NCBI RefSeq assembly: GCF_015351075.1
Contig: NZ_JADKRS010000002.1
Coordinates: 434,001 to 498,000 of the forward strand
Source: Clavibacter sp. VKM Ac-2873
GTDB taxonomy: Bacteria; Actinomycetota; Actinomycetes; Actinomycetales; Microbacteriaceae
Direction: 5' to 3'
DNA: 64,000 nt
The position numbers and the translations under genes are program-made. Numbering within the stretch: the stretch's first letter is position 1; each line of letters begins with the position of its first letter. The notes beneath the pieces were generated by a model, which worked only from the letters and a program-made list of their open reading frames with translations, was not told where the DNA came from and searched no databases. Positions 1 through 7,496 of this stretch are shown here, one piece after another.

Positions 1-95
1 AAGCCGTGCAGCAGCACGAGCAGCGGTCGGTCGGCGAGCTCGGCGGACGAGGCCGACCAGAGGACGGCGTCGCGATCCAGCGGGAGAGCGGTCAC
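1..95 (-). CDS. alpha/beta hydrolase (phospholipase/carboxylesterase type), N-terminal fragment
   Basis: Only the first 31 codons lie in the window; the gene runs off the left edge on the minus strand. It would start at a GTG (95-93) with a GAGGA ribosome site about 8 bases upstream. The translation begins MTALPLDRDAVLWSAS and continues to a hydrophobic strand LLVLLHG. A strand ending in LHG near residue 30 is the oxyanion-hole segment of alpha/beta hydrolases of the phospholipase/carboxylesterase group. The catalytic Ser, Asp and His lie outside the window, so substrate and activity cannot be judged. Family assignment is inference from this short piece. Confidence 0.55.
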   Translation of the reverse strand, partial: MTALPLDRDAVLWSASSAELADRPLLVLLHG

Positions 96-217
96 GGGTG
101 TCCTCGTCGGCAGCGGGCGGATGCGCGGACGCGGGGATCGGCCGGCCCGCCCATCCTCGCATCCGCCCCCGGCAGCCGGTCCGCGCGCCGGGGGGCCGCC
201 GCGCTCCGGCCGTGGGT

Positions 218-223
218 GACAAT
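218..223 (+). promoter_or_regulatory. -10-like hexamer GACAAT, 5 bp before the DUF4916 start
   Basis: GACAAT lies five bases before the ATG at 229 and there is no purine-rich ribosome site. This spacing would place transcription initiation at or next to the start codon (leaderless mRNA). Confidence 0.4.
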
Positions 224-228
224 GGACC

Positions 229-783
229 ATGACCGTTCGCACCCCGGACCCGAACATCCCCGACCCGAACTCCGGCTGGCTGTCGGACGTGGAGCTGGCG
301 CAGATCCGGCAGCGGCTGCCCCTCCTCTACGTGGAGGCCGTGCCCGTGCGGGTCGACGGCATGGGCCAGGTCAAGGACATCGGCGTGCTGCTGCGTGCCA
401 CGGTCACCGGTCAGATGACCCGCATGCTCGTCTCCGGCCGCGTCATGTACGGCGAGACCCTGCGCGACGCGCTCTTCCGCCACCTCGAGAAGGACCTCGG
501 GCCGATGGCGTTCCCGCAGCTCCCCGCGAGCCCGACGCCGTTCTCGGTGGCCGAGTACTTCCCGTTCCCCGGCGCGAGCCCGTACACCGACGACCGGCAG
601 CACGCCGTGTCGCTCGCCTACGTGGTGCCCGTGACGGGCACGTGCGATCCGCGCCAGGACGCGCTCGAGATCACCTGGATGACCCCGGAGGAGGCCGCCT
701 CCGACGCGGTCTCGGCCGACATGGAGGGCGGCCGCGGCGCGCTCCTCCGCGCAGCCCTCGCCTCGGTGGGCGTGCTGCCCTAG
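229..783 (+). CDS. DUF4916 family, NUDIX hydrolase-like protein
   Basis: A 184-residue protein resembling the actinobacterial DUF4916 group, which has a NUDIX-like fold. It begins with a proline/asparagine-rich segment followed by WLSDVELAQIRQRLPLLYVEAVPV, a conserved opening of this family. The later segment ITWMTPEEA resembles the place where NUDIX proteins carry a C-terminal helix. A textbook NUDIX box (GX5EX7REUXEEXGU) is not present in intact form, so pyrophosphohydrolase activity is uncertain. It is monocistronic, with the TetR gene convergent downstream. The start is chosen because a -10-like hexamer lies just upstream and no better ribosome site exists. Confidence 0.75.
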   Translation: MTVRTPDPNIPDPNSGWLSDVELAQIRQRLPLLYVEAVPVRVDGMGQVKDIGVLLRATVTGQMTRMLVSGRVMYGETLRDALFRHLEKDLGPMAFPQLPASPTPFSVAEYFPFPGASPYTDDRQHAVSLAYVVPVTGTCDPRQDALEITWMTPEEAASDAVSADMEGGRGALLRAALASVGVLP

Positions 784-848
784 GAGTTCCGACCGGCTCG
801 CCGGTCCAGCCGGCCCGGATCGGACGGCCCGGGTCCAGGCGGCCCGGT

Positions 849-1472
849 TCAGACGGCGGGGGCCCGCTCCGCGAACTCCGGCGGCTCGAGGTAGTGGCGA
901 CGGAGGTCCTCGAACGCCTGGCTCGCGCCCGCCCCGACGCCGTAGCAGCGCTGCACGTGCAGGCCGTCCATGGCGGAGAGCACGACGGCGGCCGCGGCGG
1001 ACGGGTCGAGCTGCGGGTCGATGAGCCCGCGCGCCTGGTCGACGATGACGCCGGAGGTGATGCGCTCGAGCTCCCGGGCGCGGCGCTCGCGGAAGAGCTG
1101 GTGCAGCGGGTGGCCGGCGGCCGACGCCTCCGACGAGACGACGGCGATGACGCGCGTGAGACAGGCGCTCTGCTCGCCGTCGGCGATGACCACGGCCGCG
1201 TGCTCCGCGACGCTGCGAGGGCGGTGCAGCTCGATGGCGGCGGCGAGGCGCTCCTCGCGGCGCTCGAGCACGGCGAGCAGCAGCTCCTCCTTGCCGCTGA
1301 AGTGGTGCAGCAGGCCGGCGGGCGTGATCTCCGCGCGGGACGCGATCTCGCGCAGCGAGCTGCTGCGGTAGCCCTGCTCGGCGAACACCTCGATGGCGGT
1401 GCGGATGAGGAGCTCCCTGCGCTCCACGCCCTTGCGGTAGGGGCCACGGGTGGCGAGGGCGGCGCGGGTCAT
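849..1472 (-). CDS. TetR/AcrR family transcriptional regulator
   Basis: A 207-residue repressor-type protein. Residues about 18-64 form the TetR helix-turn-helix: AIEVFAEQGYRSSSLREIA followed by ITPAGLLHHFSGKEELLLAVL, which keeps the typical GLLHHF-x-GKEEL recognition-helix exit. The rest is a helical ligand/dimer domain with no recognisable ligand signature. It is transcribed away from the helicase gene and converges on the DUF4916 gene. A TACGGT hexamer six bases before the ATG suggests a leaderless transcript. Target genes cannot be named: no obvious transporter or enzyme sits divergently, so autoregulation or a distant target is possible. Confidence 0.88.
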   Translation of the reverse strand: MTRAALATRGPYRKGVERRELLIRTAIEVFAEQGYRSSSLREIASRAEITPAGLLHHFSGKEELLLAVLERREERLAAAIELHRPRSVAEHAAVVIADGEQSACLTRVIAVVSSEASAAGHPLHQLFRERRARELERITSGVIVDQARGLIDPQLDPSAAAAVVLSAMDGLHVQRCYGVGAGASQAFEDLRRHYLEPPEFAERAPAV

Positions 1473-1478
1473 TGGCTC

Positions 1479-1484
1479 ACCGTA
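1479..1484 (-). promoter_or_regulatory. -10 hexamer TACGGT of the TetR gene
   Basis: TACGGT on the minus strand, six bases before the ATG at 1472; no Shine-Dalgarno sequence. Likely leaderless promoter. No convincing -35 element. Confidence 0.5.
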
Positions 1485-1608
1485 ACCGGATGCCGCCGCG
1501 CGTCCGCCTGACCGTCCCCAGGCGCTGCCTCAGCTGTGGAGACTCGGGGCACGGACGCGTCGTCGTGTGTCTCTCGGAGACGGCGGAGGGCCCCGTCCGG
1601 GGACGACG

Positions 1609-1638
1609 GAGGGCCCCCGTCCGTGGACGGGGGCCCTC
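1609..1638 (-). terminator. terminator hairpin after the DEAD-box helicase gene
   Basis: A perfect 14-bp inverted repeat (GAGGGCCCCCGTCC, two-base GT centre, then its complement) lies 36 bp beyond the helicase stop. There is no T-run, as is usual for terminators in high-GC actinobacteria. Confidence 0.75.
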
Positions 1639-1673
1639 GACGCTCTGCCGGCGCGCGCTCGGCGCCGTGCGTT

Positions 1674-3221
1674 CTAGCGTCCGCTGGAGACGCGGCGGTG
1701 CGTGCGCGCACGACCGCCGGCCGCGGCGCCGCCGGAGGCCGCGGGGCGCTCCTGGCGGGGACGCGCGGGGGCGACGGACGAGCCGCCGCCGAAGCCCTCG
1801 GACGAGGTGCTGAACGTGCGGGGCGTGCCGCCGCCGCGCTGTCCGCCGGAGGCGGCGCCGTCACGACGACCCGACGCGGCGCCGTCACGGCGACCGCCGC
1901 CGACGGGCGCGCCGTCGCGGGCGGCGCGCTTGCGCTGGGCGTTGGCGCCCTGCGAGCGTCCGCCGCCGTTCGCGCGGCCGCCCTGCGACTGGCGCTGGGT
2001 GGTCTCGCGGACCGACTTCGTCTCGCGCGGCGCGGGCTTCACGTACGCCGCGACGGCGCCCGTCAGCTCGGCCACGGCGGGGGAGGACTCGGTGACGTGC
2101 TGCGGCGTGACGTGGATGTCGGCCTTGCGCATCAGGAGCTGCACGTCCTTGCGCTGCGCCGGCAGCATGATCGTGACGACGTCGCCCGCGGAGCCCGCGC
2201 GCGCCGTGCGGCCCGAGCGGTGCAGGTACGCCTTGTGCTCGGCCGGCGGGTCGACGTGGATCACGAGCTCGATGTCGTCGACGTGCACGCCGCGCGCCGC
2301 GACGTCGGTGGCCACGAGGACCTTGACGTCGCCCGCGGAGAACGCCGCGAGGTTGCGGTCGCGGGCCACCTGCGAGAGGTTGCCGTGCAGGTCCACCGAC
2401 GGGATGCCCGCGTCGGTGAGCTGCTTCGCGAGCTTCTTGGCGTGGTGCTTGGTGCGCATGAAGAGGATGCGGCGGCCGGAGCCGGACGCGAGCTTCTGCA
2501 CGAGGAGGCGCTTCGACTCGACGTCGGTCGTCTCGAACACGTGGTGCGTCATGGCGGCGACGGGCGAGTTCGCCTCGTCGACGGAGTGCAGCACCTGGTC
2601 GTGCAGGTAGCGGCGCACGAGCTTGTCCACGCCGTTGTCGAGCGTGGCCGAGAACAGCATGCGCTGGCCGGTGTTGGGGGTCTTGTCGAGGATCCGCGTG
2701 ACGACGGGCAGGAAGCCCAGGTCGGCCATGTGGTCGGCCTCGTCGAGGACGGTGATCTCCACGGCGTCGAGGTTCACGAAGCCCTGCTTCATGAGGTCCT
2801 CGAGGCGGCCGGGGCAGGCCACGACCACGTCGACGCCGGCCTTGAGGGCCGCGACCTGGCGCTGCTGCGAGACGCCGCCGAAGATCGTCGTGGTCGTCAG
2901 GTTGTAGGCCTCGGCCAGCGGCGCCATGGCGGCGGTGATCTGCGTGGCGAGCTCGCGGGTCGGCGCGAGGATGAGGCCGAGCGGGCGGCCCGGGCGACGA
3001 CGGCCGCCGGCGAGGCCGCCGCCGAGGCGCGCGATCATCGGGATGGCGAACGCGAGCGTCTTGCCGGAGCCCGTCTTGCCGCGGCCGAGCACGTCGCGGC
3101 CGTTGAGGGTGTCGGGGAGCGTGTCCACCTGGATGGGGAACGGCGTCGTGATGCCGTTCGCCGTGAGGGCGGAGACGAGGGGAGCGGGCACGCCGAGCGC
3201 GCCGAAGGTGTCAGTGGTCAT
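1674..3221 (-). CDS. DEAD-box ATP-dependent RNA helicase
   Basis: A 515-residue RNA helicase. In order: Q motif region TTPFPIQ (about 25-31), Walker A GKTGSGKT (48-55), PTREL (87-91), DEAD (160-163), SAT, then the second RecA domain with ARGVHVDDIELVIHVDPP and HRSGRTARAG. The last 120 or so residues are a basic, Arg/Gly/Ala/Ser-rich disordered tail with two copies of RRDGAASG, typical of CsdA/DeaD/RhlE-like helicases that remodel ribosomal or messenger RNA. The ATG at 3221 is chosen because the conserved Q-motif follows at normal distance; upstream in-frame sequence is not conserved-looking. The 236-bp upstream spacer suggests a long 5' leader. Confidence 0.93.
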   Translation of the reverse strand: MTTDTFGALGVPAPLVSALTANGITTPFPIQVDTLPDTLNGRDVLGRGKTGSGKTLAFAIPMIARLGGGLAGGRRRPGRPLGLILAPTRELATQITAAMAPLAEAYNLTTTTIFGGVSQQRQVAALKAGVDVVVACPGRLEDLMKQGFVNLDAVEITVLDEADHMADLGFLPVVTRILDKTPNTGQRMLFSATLDNGVDKLVRRYLHDQVLHSVDEANSPVAAMTHHVFETTDVESKRLLVQKLASGSGRRILFMRTKHHAKKLAKQLTDAGIPSVDLHGNLSQVARDRNLAAFSAGDVKVLVATDVAARGVHVDDIELVIHVDPPAEHKAYLHRSGRTARAGSAGDVVTIMLPAQRKDVQLLMRKADIHVTPQHVTESSPAVAELTGAVAAYVKPAPRETKSVRETTQRQSQGGRANGGGRSQGANAQRKRAARDGAPVGGGRRDGAASGRRDGAASGGQRGGGTPRTFSTSSEGFGGGSSVAPARPRQERPAASGGAAAGGRARTHRRVSSGR

Positions 3222-3457
3222 GCGGGGGAGTTGCCTTCCAGGCAGGGGTCCGCCCCGGTGTGCGTTCTCGGGATGTGCGGGAGGCGCACGGAAGCGGAGG
3301 ATGGCGAAGGCGCCGATGGGCGCATCCGTTCGCCAAAAGAAAGATGTCACTCGACCCCGTCGGCCGGTTCGGCGATCTGATCGGGGCGAGGAGGGAACGC
3401 GTTCTCTCGACGCAGGGAGCACGATGATGTGCTCGCAAGTGATGCCACCGTAGCAGG
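3222..3457 (-). promoter_or_regulatory. long leader/promoter region of the DEAD-box helicase gene
   Basis: 236 bp without a credible gene. On the minus strand a TACGGT hexamer (3452-3447) could be a -10 element, which would give a leader of more than 200 bases. The only purine-rich ribosome-site candidate (GGAAGG) lies 12 bases before the ATG. The base composition is less GC-rich in its middle (the CTTTCTTTTGGC segment). Confidence 0.3.
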
Positions 3458-4105
3458 TCAGTTCGGGAGGTAGCCCATCTCGCCCACGGGGACCTCGAAT
3501 CCGAGCACGTCGCCGGCCGGCGCCAGGGGGCAGGCCCACTCCGGGTCGTAGGCGCACGACGGGTTGTAGGCGAAGTTGAGGTCGACGACGATCGAGCCGG
3601 GCGCGCCCGCCCCGAGGTCGGATCCCTTCACGGTGTCGAGCAGGTAGCGTCCGCCCCCGTAGGTGCCGCCCTCGCGCCGGTGCGACGCGTCCTTGACGGG
3701 CAGGTGCAGGCCGCCGCCGTAGCTCGCGAGGCGCCAGACGTCGAGGCTGCCGGCCTCGCGGCCGTCGGCGGCGGGCAGGTGCACGGATCCGAGCAGCTCG
3801 AACGGCACGACGCCGTCGGTGCCCGTCTCGACCTCGTGGCGCTCCTCGCCGCGGTCGTCGTGGATCTCCAGCTCGAACCGCCACGCCGGGTCGTAGTCCG
3901 CGACGTCGAGCCGGTCGAAGTCCGCGCGGTGCTCGGGGAGGAGAGGCGTCGCCGGGTGGCTGCGGAACATGTCGTCGCGCGTGCGGCGCCAGAGCGCGTG
4001 GGCGGCGGCGGGATCCGTCTGCGCGACCCAGCGCACCTCCGCGTACATCTCGTGCGTGCGGCGGCGCCAGTCGGCGACGTGGAGGGCGGTGACGGCGGAG
4101 GGCAT
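3458..4105 (-). CDS. DUF1684 family protein
   Basis: A 215-residue cytoplasmic protein of the DUF1684 family, function unknown. The C-terminal signature is clear: VVDLNFAYNPSCAYDPEWACPLAPAGD, matching the family pattern of D-x-N-x-AYNP-x-C followed by C-PLAP, with two conserved cysteines. The centre contains YGGGLHLPVKDASHRREGGTYGGGRYLLDTVKG, also family-typical. An ATG farther upstream would add 23 Pro/Ala-rich residues, but the ATG at 4105 has a TACGGT hexamer six bases before it, so the shorter form is preferred. It follows the SRPBCC gene on the same strand with a 52-bp gap but probably has its own promoter. Confidence 0.85.
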   Translation of the reverse strand: MPSAVTALHVADWRRRTHEMYAEVRWVAQTDPAAAHALWRRTRDDMFRSHPATPLLPEHRADFDRLDVADYDPAWRFELEIHDDRGEERHEVETGTDGVVPFELLGSVHLPAADGREAGSLDVWRLASYGGGLHLPVKDASHRREGGTYGGGRYLLDTVKGSDLGAGAPGSIVVDLNFAYNPSCAYDPEWACPLAPAGDVLGFEVPVGEMGYLPN

Positions 4106-4111
4106 GGGGAC

Positions 4112-4117
4112 ACCGTA
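4112..4117 (-). promoter_or_regulatory. -10 hexamer TACGGT of the DUF1684 gene
   Basis: TACGGT on the minus strand, six bases before the ATG at 4105; no ribosome site. Same arrangement as the TetR gene. Confidence 0.5.
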
Positions 4118-4157
4118 CGCGTCGGGCGACGCGGGGCGGCGGGCGGACGGGGTGGCG

Positions 4158-4709
4158 TCAGGCGGCGGACGCACCCGCGGCGCCGGCGCCGGCGCCGTCG
4201 GCCGCGTCGGGCTGCGGGTCGTACGCCCACGTCGGCGCGAGCTGGCGCAGGCGGAACGCGCGCCACTGCCAGAACGCCCAGAAGGTCGGCCACATGGCGG
4301 GGCCGAGGAGGCCGGCCTCGAACTCGAGCTGGTCGCGGAAGAGGGTCCTCACGCGGCCGTCGGCGTCGGGGCCCGCGGGATCCGCCGAGACGGCCATGCT
4401 GTGCCGCATGCTCGTGGGGATCGCCATGAGCCCGGAGAGCCCGTGGCCGTCGTCGCGCACGATGCGGACGCCGTCGACGCGCGGCTTCATGTCCCGCAGG
4501 CGGATGCTCTGGCGTCCCGCGGTGAACGGGCCCGTCTGCATCGCGGCGACGTGCTCGCGGCCGTCCCAGCTCGTCGGGAAGCCGCCGTCCTCGAGCGGGA
4601 CGAAGTCGACGAGCGGACCCGCGACCTCCCGCATCACGGTGGGCGAGTGGAGCGCGCGCCAGGCGGCGTCGGGATCGCAGTCGAGGATGGTCTTCAGCAG
4701 CACGCGCAT
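4158..4709 (-). CDS. SRPBCC/START-like domain protein
   Basis: A 183-residue protein that looks like a polyketide-cyclase/START-type ligand-binding fold. It opens with MRVLLKTILDCDPDAAWRALHSPTVMREVAGPLVDF, the pattern of a beta strand followed by DPDAAW and helix seen in SRPBCC proteins. A later RTLFRDQLEFEAGLLGPAMWPTFWAFWQWRAFRLRQLA matches the C-terminal long helix of the fold. The final 20 residues are Ala/Gly-rich and probably disordered. No catalytic residues can be pointed out. It is divergent from the EVE-domain gene and upstream of the DUF1684 gene. Ligand unknown. Confidence 0.7.
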   Translation of the reverse strand: MRVLLKTILDCDPDAAWRALHSPTVMREVAGPLVDFVPLEDGGFPTSWDGREHVAAMQTGPFTAGRQSIRLRDMKPRVDGVRIVRDDGHGLSGLMAIPTSMRHSMAVSADPAGPDADGRVRTLFRDQLEFEAGLLGPAMWPTFWAFWQWRAFRLRQLAPTWAYDPQPDAADGAGAGAAGASAA

Positions 4710-4715
4710 GACCCC

Positions 4716-4721
4716 AGTGTG
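4716..4721 (-). promoter_or_regulatory. -10-like hexamer CACACT of the SRPBCC gene
   Basis: CACACT on the minus strand, six bases before the ATG at 4709. It keeps only the A2 and T6 of the -10 consensus, so it is weaker than its neighbours. Confidence 0.35.
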
Positions 4722-4778
4722 CTCCGCCCGGCTGGGCGCGCCCGGCGTCCGGCCGCCGTGGGACAGGATGGGACGGAC

Positions 4779-5267
4779 ATGATCAGGTACTGGGTGGGCG
4801 TCGTCTCGCGCGACCGCGTGCTCGACGGCTTGGACCTCGGCATCGCGCAGGTCAACCGCGGCGCGCGCGAGCCGGTCGAGCGGCTGGGTGAGGCGGACGG
4901 CTTCGTCTACTACTCGCCGCGCGAGTCGTATCCCGACGGGCAGCTCCTCCGCTCCTTCACCGCGATCGGCCGGGTCGCCGACGCGGCGCCGTACCAGGGC
5001 CGCGTGGGCGAGTGGCGGCCGTGGCGGCGGCGGATGGACTGGGACCTCGGCGCGGTCGACGCGCCCATCCGCCCGCTCGTCCCCGTGCTCGACTTCACGC
5101 GCGACTCGATCGAGTGGGGTCGGAAGCTCGCGCCGGGGCTCCTCGAGATCACGCGCGACGACTTCGAGGTGATCCGCCAGGCCATGCGCCGCGGGGCGCC
5201 GGAGCCGTCGCGGCGCGTCATCCGCGGAGGGTCCGGCCCGTGGACGCCCGTAGCATCTCCATCGTGA
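4779..5267 (+). CDS. EVE domain-containing protein (PUA-like fold)
   Basis: A 162-residue protein with an EVE-type N-terminus: YWVGVVSRDRVLDGLDLGIAQVNRG, then RLGEADGFVYYSPRESYPDGQLLRSFTAIGRV and WRRRMDWD. EVE domains are related to PUA and YTH folds and bind modified bases in nucleic acid. In bacteria they occur alone or fused to restriction enzymes. Here the protein is stand-alone, with no restriction gene nearby. Its TGA stop overlaps the GTG start of the next gene (GTGA), implying translational coupling. The real ligand is not known from sequence. Confidence 0.85.
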   Translation: MIRYWVGVVSRDRVLDGLDLGIAQVNRGAREPVERLGEADGFVYYSPRESYPDGQLLRSFTAIGRVADAAPYQGRVGEWRPWRRRMDWDLGAVDAPIRPLVPVLDFTRDSIEWGRKLAPGLLEITRDDFEVIRQAMRRGAPEPSRRVIRGGSGPWTPVASPS

Positions 5268-5854
5268 CCTCCTCCGCTGACGCCGCGCACCCCGACCCGT
5301 CGACGCAGGCCCGCTACCAGGTCCGGCTCGACGGCGGCGTGGCGGGCGCCCGTCGCATCGCCGCCGGGGCCGACGTCATCGTCTGGGTCGACGCGCTGCC
5401 CTCCGTCCCGCCGCCCACCGCCGCCCGCCGCGACGAGGTCCTCGCGACCATGCCGGCCCGTCCCGCGGTCGTGAGCGCGGGCCTCGCGGACGCCCCGGCC
5501 GTCGCCGACTGGATCCTCGCCCTGCAGACCGCCCTCGGCCGCCGCGCGTACGTGGCCGTCGTCGCCGCGGGTGCCGTCGAGGCCGACGGATCCTGGCGCG
5601 CGTGCGCCGAGGACCAGCTCGCCGCGGGCGCCGTGGTCGACGCGCTGGCCGCGCTCGGCATCGACGCGACGTCGCCCGAGGCCGCCGTCGCGTGCGCCGC
5701 GTACCAGCAGCTCCGACCGGCCGTCGGGCACCTGGTCACCGCGAGCGTCTCCGCGCGCCGGCTCGACGCCGCGGGACACGACGACCGGGTGGCCGAGGCG
5801 CTCGCCGCGGGCCCCGCCGACGTGGTCGTGCACCGCCTCCACCGCGACGCCTGA
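5264..5854 (+). CDS. divergent ComB-like (2-phosphosulfolactate phosphatase family) protein
   Basis: A 196-residue protein resembling the ComB family. The supported part is the segment SWRACAEDQLAAGAVVDAL, close to the family's C-x-ED-x-x-AAG motif, and the preceding alternating strand/helix layout. The family motif near the N-terminus that normally reads like VVVIDVLRATT is replaced by DVIVWVDALPSVPPP, so acid and metal ligands may be lost. No coenzyme M or sulfolactate pathway gene is nearby. The GTG start overlaps the stop of the EVE gene; a second in-frame GTG at 5240 would add eight residues. Family membership is moderately supported and activity is doubtful. Confidence 0.6.
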   Translation: MTSSADAAHPDPSTQARYQVRLDGGVAGARRIAAGADVIVWVDALPSVPPPTAARRDEVLATMPARPAVVSAGLADAPAVADWILALQTALGRRAYVAVVAAGAVEADGSWRACAEDQLAAGAVVDALAALGIDATSPEAAVACAAYQQLRPAVGHLVTASVSARRLDAAGHDDRVAEALAAGPADVVVHRLHRDA

Positions 5855-5966
5855 GGTCGCGAGCGATCCCGTCGCGCCGCGCGCGGAATGGGCACCCAGG
5901 AGCGCGTGTTCCCCTGGGCACCAGGCGCCGCACCGTGACGACGCCCCGCAACCGGAAGGTCATCAC

Positions 5967-6269
5967 ATGAAGGCAGTCATCAACGGCGTCACCGTCGCCG
6001 AGGCCCCCAAGGACGAGCTCATCGAGATCGAGGGCAACTGGTACTTCCCGCCCGCCAGCGTCGACATGTCGCTCCTCGCGGAGACCGCCACGCCGTACCA
6101 CTGCCCGTGGAAGGGCGACACGCAGTACTACTCCGTGAAGGACGGCGACACCGTGCTGCAGGACCGGGCCTGGTCGTACCCGACGCCCATCCCGTCGTCG
6201 TTCGACCGCGTGGGCCAGGACTACAGCGGCTACGTCGCGTTCTGGAAGGAGGTCCGCGTCGGCGAGTGA
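5967..6269 (+). CDS. DUF427 domain-containing protein
   Basis: A 100-residue single-domain protein of the DUF427 family: MKAVINGVTVAEAPKDELIEIEGNWYFPPASVDMSLL, then TPYHCPWKGDTQYYSV and a C-terminal YPTPIPSSFDRVGQDYSGYVAFWKEV. The YHCPWKG signature is diagnostic, and the family forms a small beta-barrel of unknown role. A good ribosome site (GGAAGG, 5954-5959) lies 7 bases before the ATG, unlike many neighbours that look leaderless. It converges on the CGNR gene with a 28-bp spacer. Confidence 0.93.
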   Translation: MKAVINGVTVAEAPKDELIEIEGNWYFPPASVDMSLLAETATPYHCPWKGDTQYYSVKDGDTVLQDRAWSYPTPIPSSFDRVGQDYSGYVAFWKEVRVGE

Positions 6270-6297
6270 CGCGGATCCGCACGTGCGGCCCGGGGGC

Positions 6298-6966
6298 TCA
6301 GGCTCCCGGGCCGTCGTCGTCCCCGAAGGCGGGGACGGGTGCGACGCGCGCCGGGATCCCCGTCCGCCGCTCCCGCAGCTGCCTGGCGCGGTGGGCGCGC
6401 ACCTTCGCGCGGTTGCCGCAGCGCCGCATCGAGCACCAGCGCCGGGTGCCCGAGCGCGTCGTGTCGAGGTAGAGCACGGTGCAGTCGTCGGCCGAGCAGC
6501 GGTGGATCCGCTCGGATCCCGCCCCGAACACCGCCACCGCGTCGCGCGCCGCCGATGCGAGCGCCTGCGCGGGCCGGGCGAGCGCGCGGCCGGCCTGGCG
6601 GGACCCGCCGTCGAGCGCGGGCGGCAGGTCGGGCGTGGCGGCGTAGAGGTTGAGCACGTCGACGTCCCGCGACGACGGCTCCCCGCCGTCCGCGATGGCG
6701 GCCGCGATGTCGCCGATGGTCTGCCGGAGCGTGCGGGCGTCCGCGAGGTCGCGCTCGCCGGGCTCCGACACGGGCGCGAGGTGCTCGCTCAGCCACGCGC
6801 CGAGGGCCGCGGCGTCGGGCAGCGTCTCGCGCGGCTCGGGATCCCCGAGCGCCCCCGTGTAGGCGAGGTCGAGGCTCACGGCGCCCGTGTCGAGGAACCA
6901 GCGCAGTCCGTCGGGGTCGGTGATCCACTGGCCGGTCGGCCGCTCGGATCCCGGTGCCCTGCTCAC
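6298..6966 (-). CDS. CGNR zinc finger domain protein
   Basis: A 222-residue probable DNA-binding regulator. The C-terminal 60 residues carry the treble-clef-like CGNR zinc finger: HRCSADDCTVLYLDTTRSGTRRWCSMRRCGNR, with four cysteines and the CGNR motif itself, followed by a basic helix KVRAHRAR. The N-terminal part matches the ABATE-like domain found with CGNR in stress-response regulators: FLDTGAVSLDLAYTGALG. The GTG start overlaps the stop of the sprT-like gene by four bases, so the two are translationally coupled. The last residues after the finger are Pro/Gly-rich. Confidence 0.88.
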   Translation of the reverse strand: MSRAPGSERPTGQWITDPDGLRWFLDTGAVSLDLAYTGALGDPEPRETLPDAAALGAWLSEHLAPVSEPGERDLADARTLRQTIGDIAAAIADGGEPSSRDVDVLNLYAATPDLPPALDGGSRQAGRALARPAQALASAARDAVAVFGAGSERIHRCSADDCTVLYLDTTRSGTRRWCSMRRCGNRAKVRAHRARQLRERRTGIPARVAPVPAFGDDDGPGA

Positions 6967-7460
6967 GCGGCGCCCTCGCGTCGAGCGGTGGTCGCGGCGG
7001 CGCCGGAGGGCACCTCGCGCTTCGTCCACGCGATGAGGTGCGCCCGGTCGAACCGCTTGGAGCACAGGCCGCACGCGAGCGGCCGGGTCGGCTTCCGGTA
7101 GCGGAAGTGCGCGTGGCCCGCCGGGCACGCGCCCACCCAGGGCGCGAGCTCCTCGGCGACGGCGCCCGAATGCAGCCGCGACCCCTCGTAGCCGAGCTCG
7201 GCGGCCGTCGCCTTCCACTTCGGGCCGTGCCCGGCGCGGGATCCGGCGAGCGCGTGCGCGACCTCGTGCAGCAGCACCTGGTGGATCTCGTCGTCCCCGA
7301 ACCGCCCCGCGAGGTGCCGCGACACCGTGATGCGCTTGTCGCCGTAGTGGCAGGCGCCCGCGCGCGTGCGGGCGTGGTCGAATGCGAACGTCCACGAGGG
7401 GTCGAGGTGCAGCGCGATCAGGGCCTCGGCCCAGATCCGCACCCGGGCGAGGTCAGCCAC
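6963..7460 (-). CDS. SprT-like zinc metallopeptidase domain protein
   Basis: A 165-residue SprT-family protein. The active-site HEVAH is at residues 65-69 and a third ligand sits in GHGPKW (His78), the usual SprT arrangement. The C-terminus holds a zinc-ribbon: CPAGHAHFRYRKPTRPLACGLCSKRFD. Eukaryotic relatives (Spartan) cut DNA-protein crosslinks; the bacterial role is less clear. It shares an operon with the downstream CGNR finger through a GTGA overlap. There is no clear ribosome site or -10 hexamer immediately before the ATG, so the start is a reasonable but unproven choice. Confidence 0.88.
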   Translation of the reverse strand: MADLARVRIWAEALIALHLDPSWTFAFDHARTRAGACHYGDKRITVSRHLAGRFGDDEIHQVLLHEVAHALAGSRAGHGPKWKATAAELGYEGSRLHSGAVAEELAPWVGACPAGHAHFRYRKPTRPLACGLCSKRFDRAHLIAWTKREVPSGAAATTARREGAA

Positions 7461-7496
7461 GGCCGACCGCCCGGGGCCGGGATCGGAGGGAGCCCA

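Noticed and set aside
1536-3380. Plus-strand open frame over the DEAD-box gene
   Set aside because: The minus strand carries all helicase motifs; the plus frame is compositionally biased.
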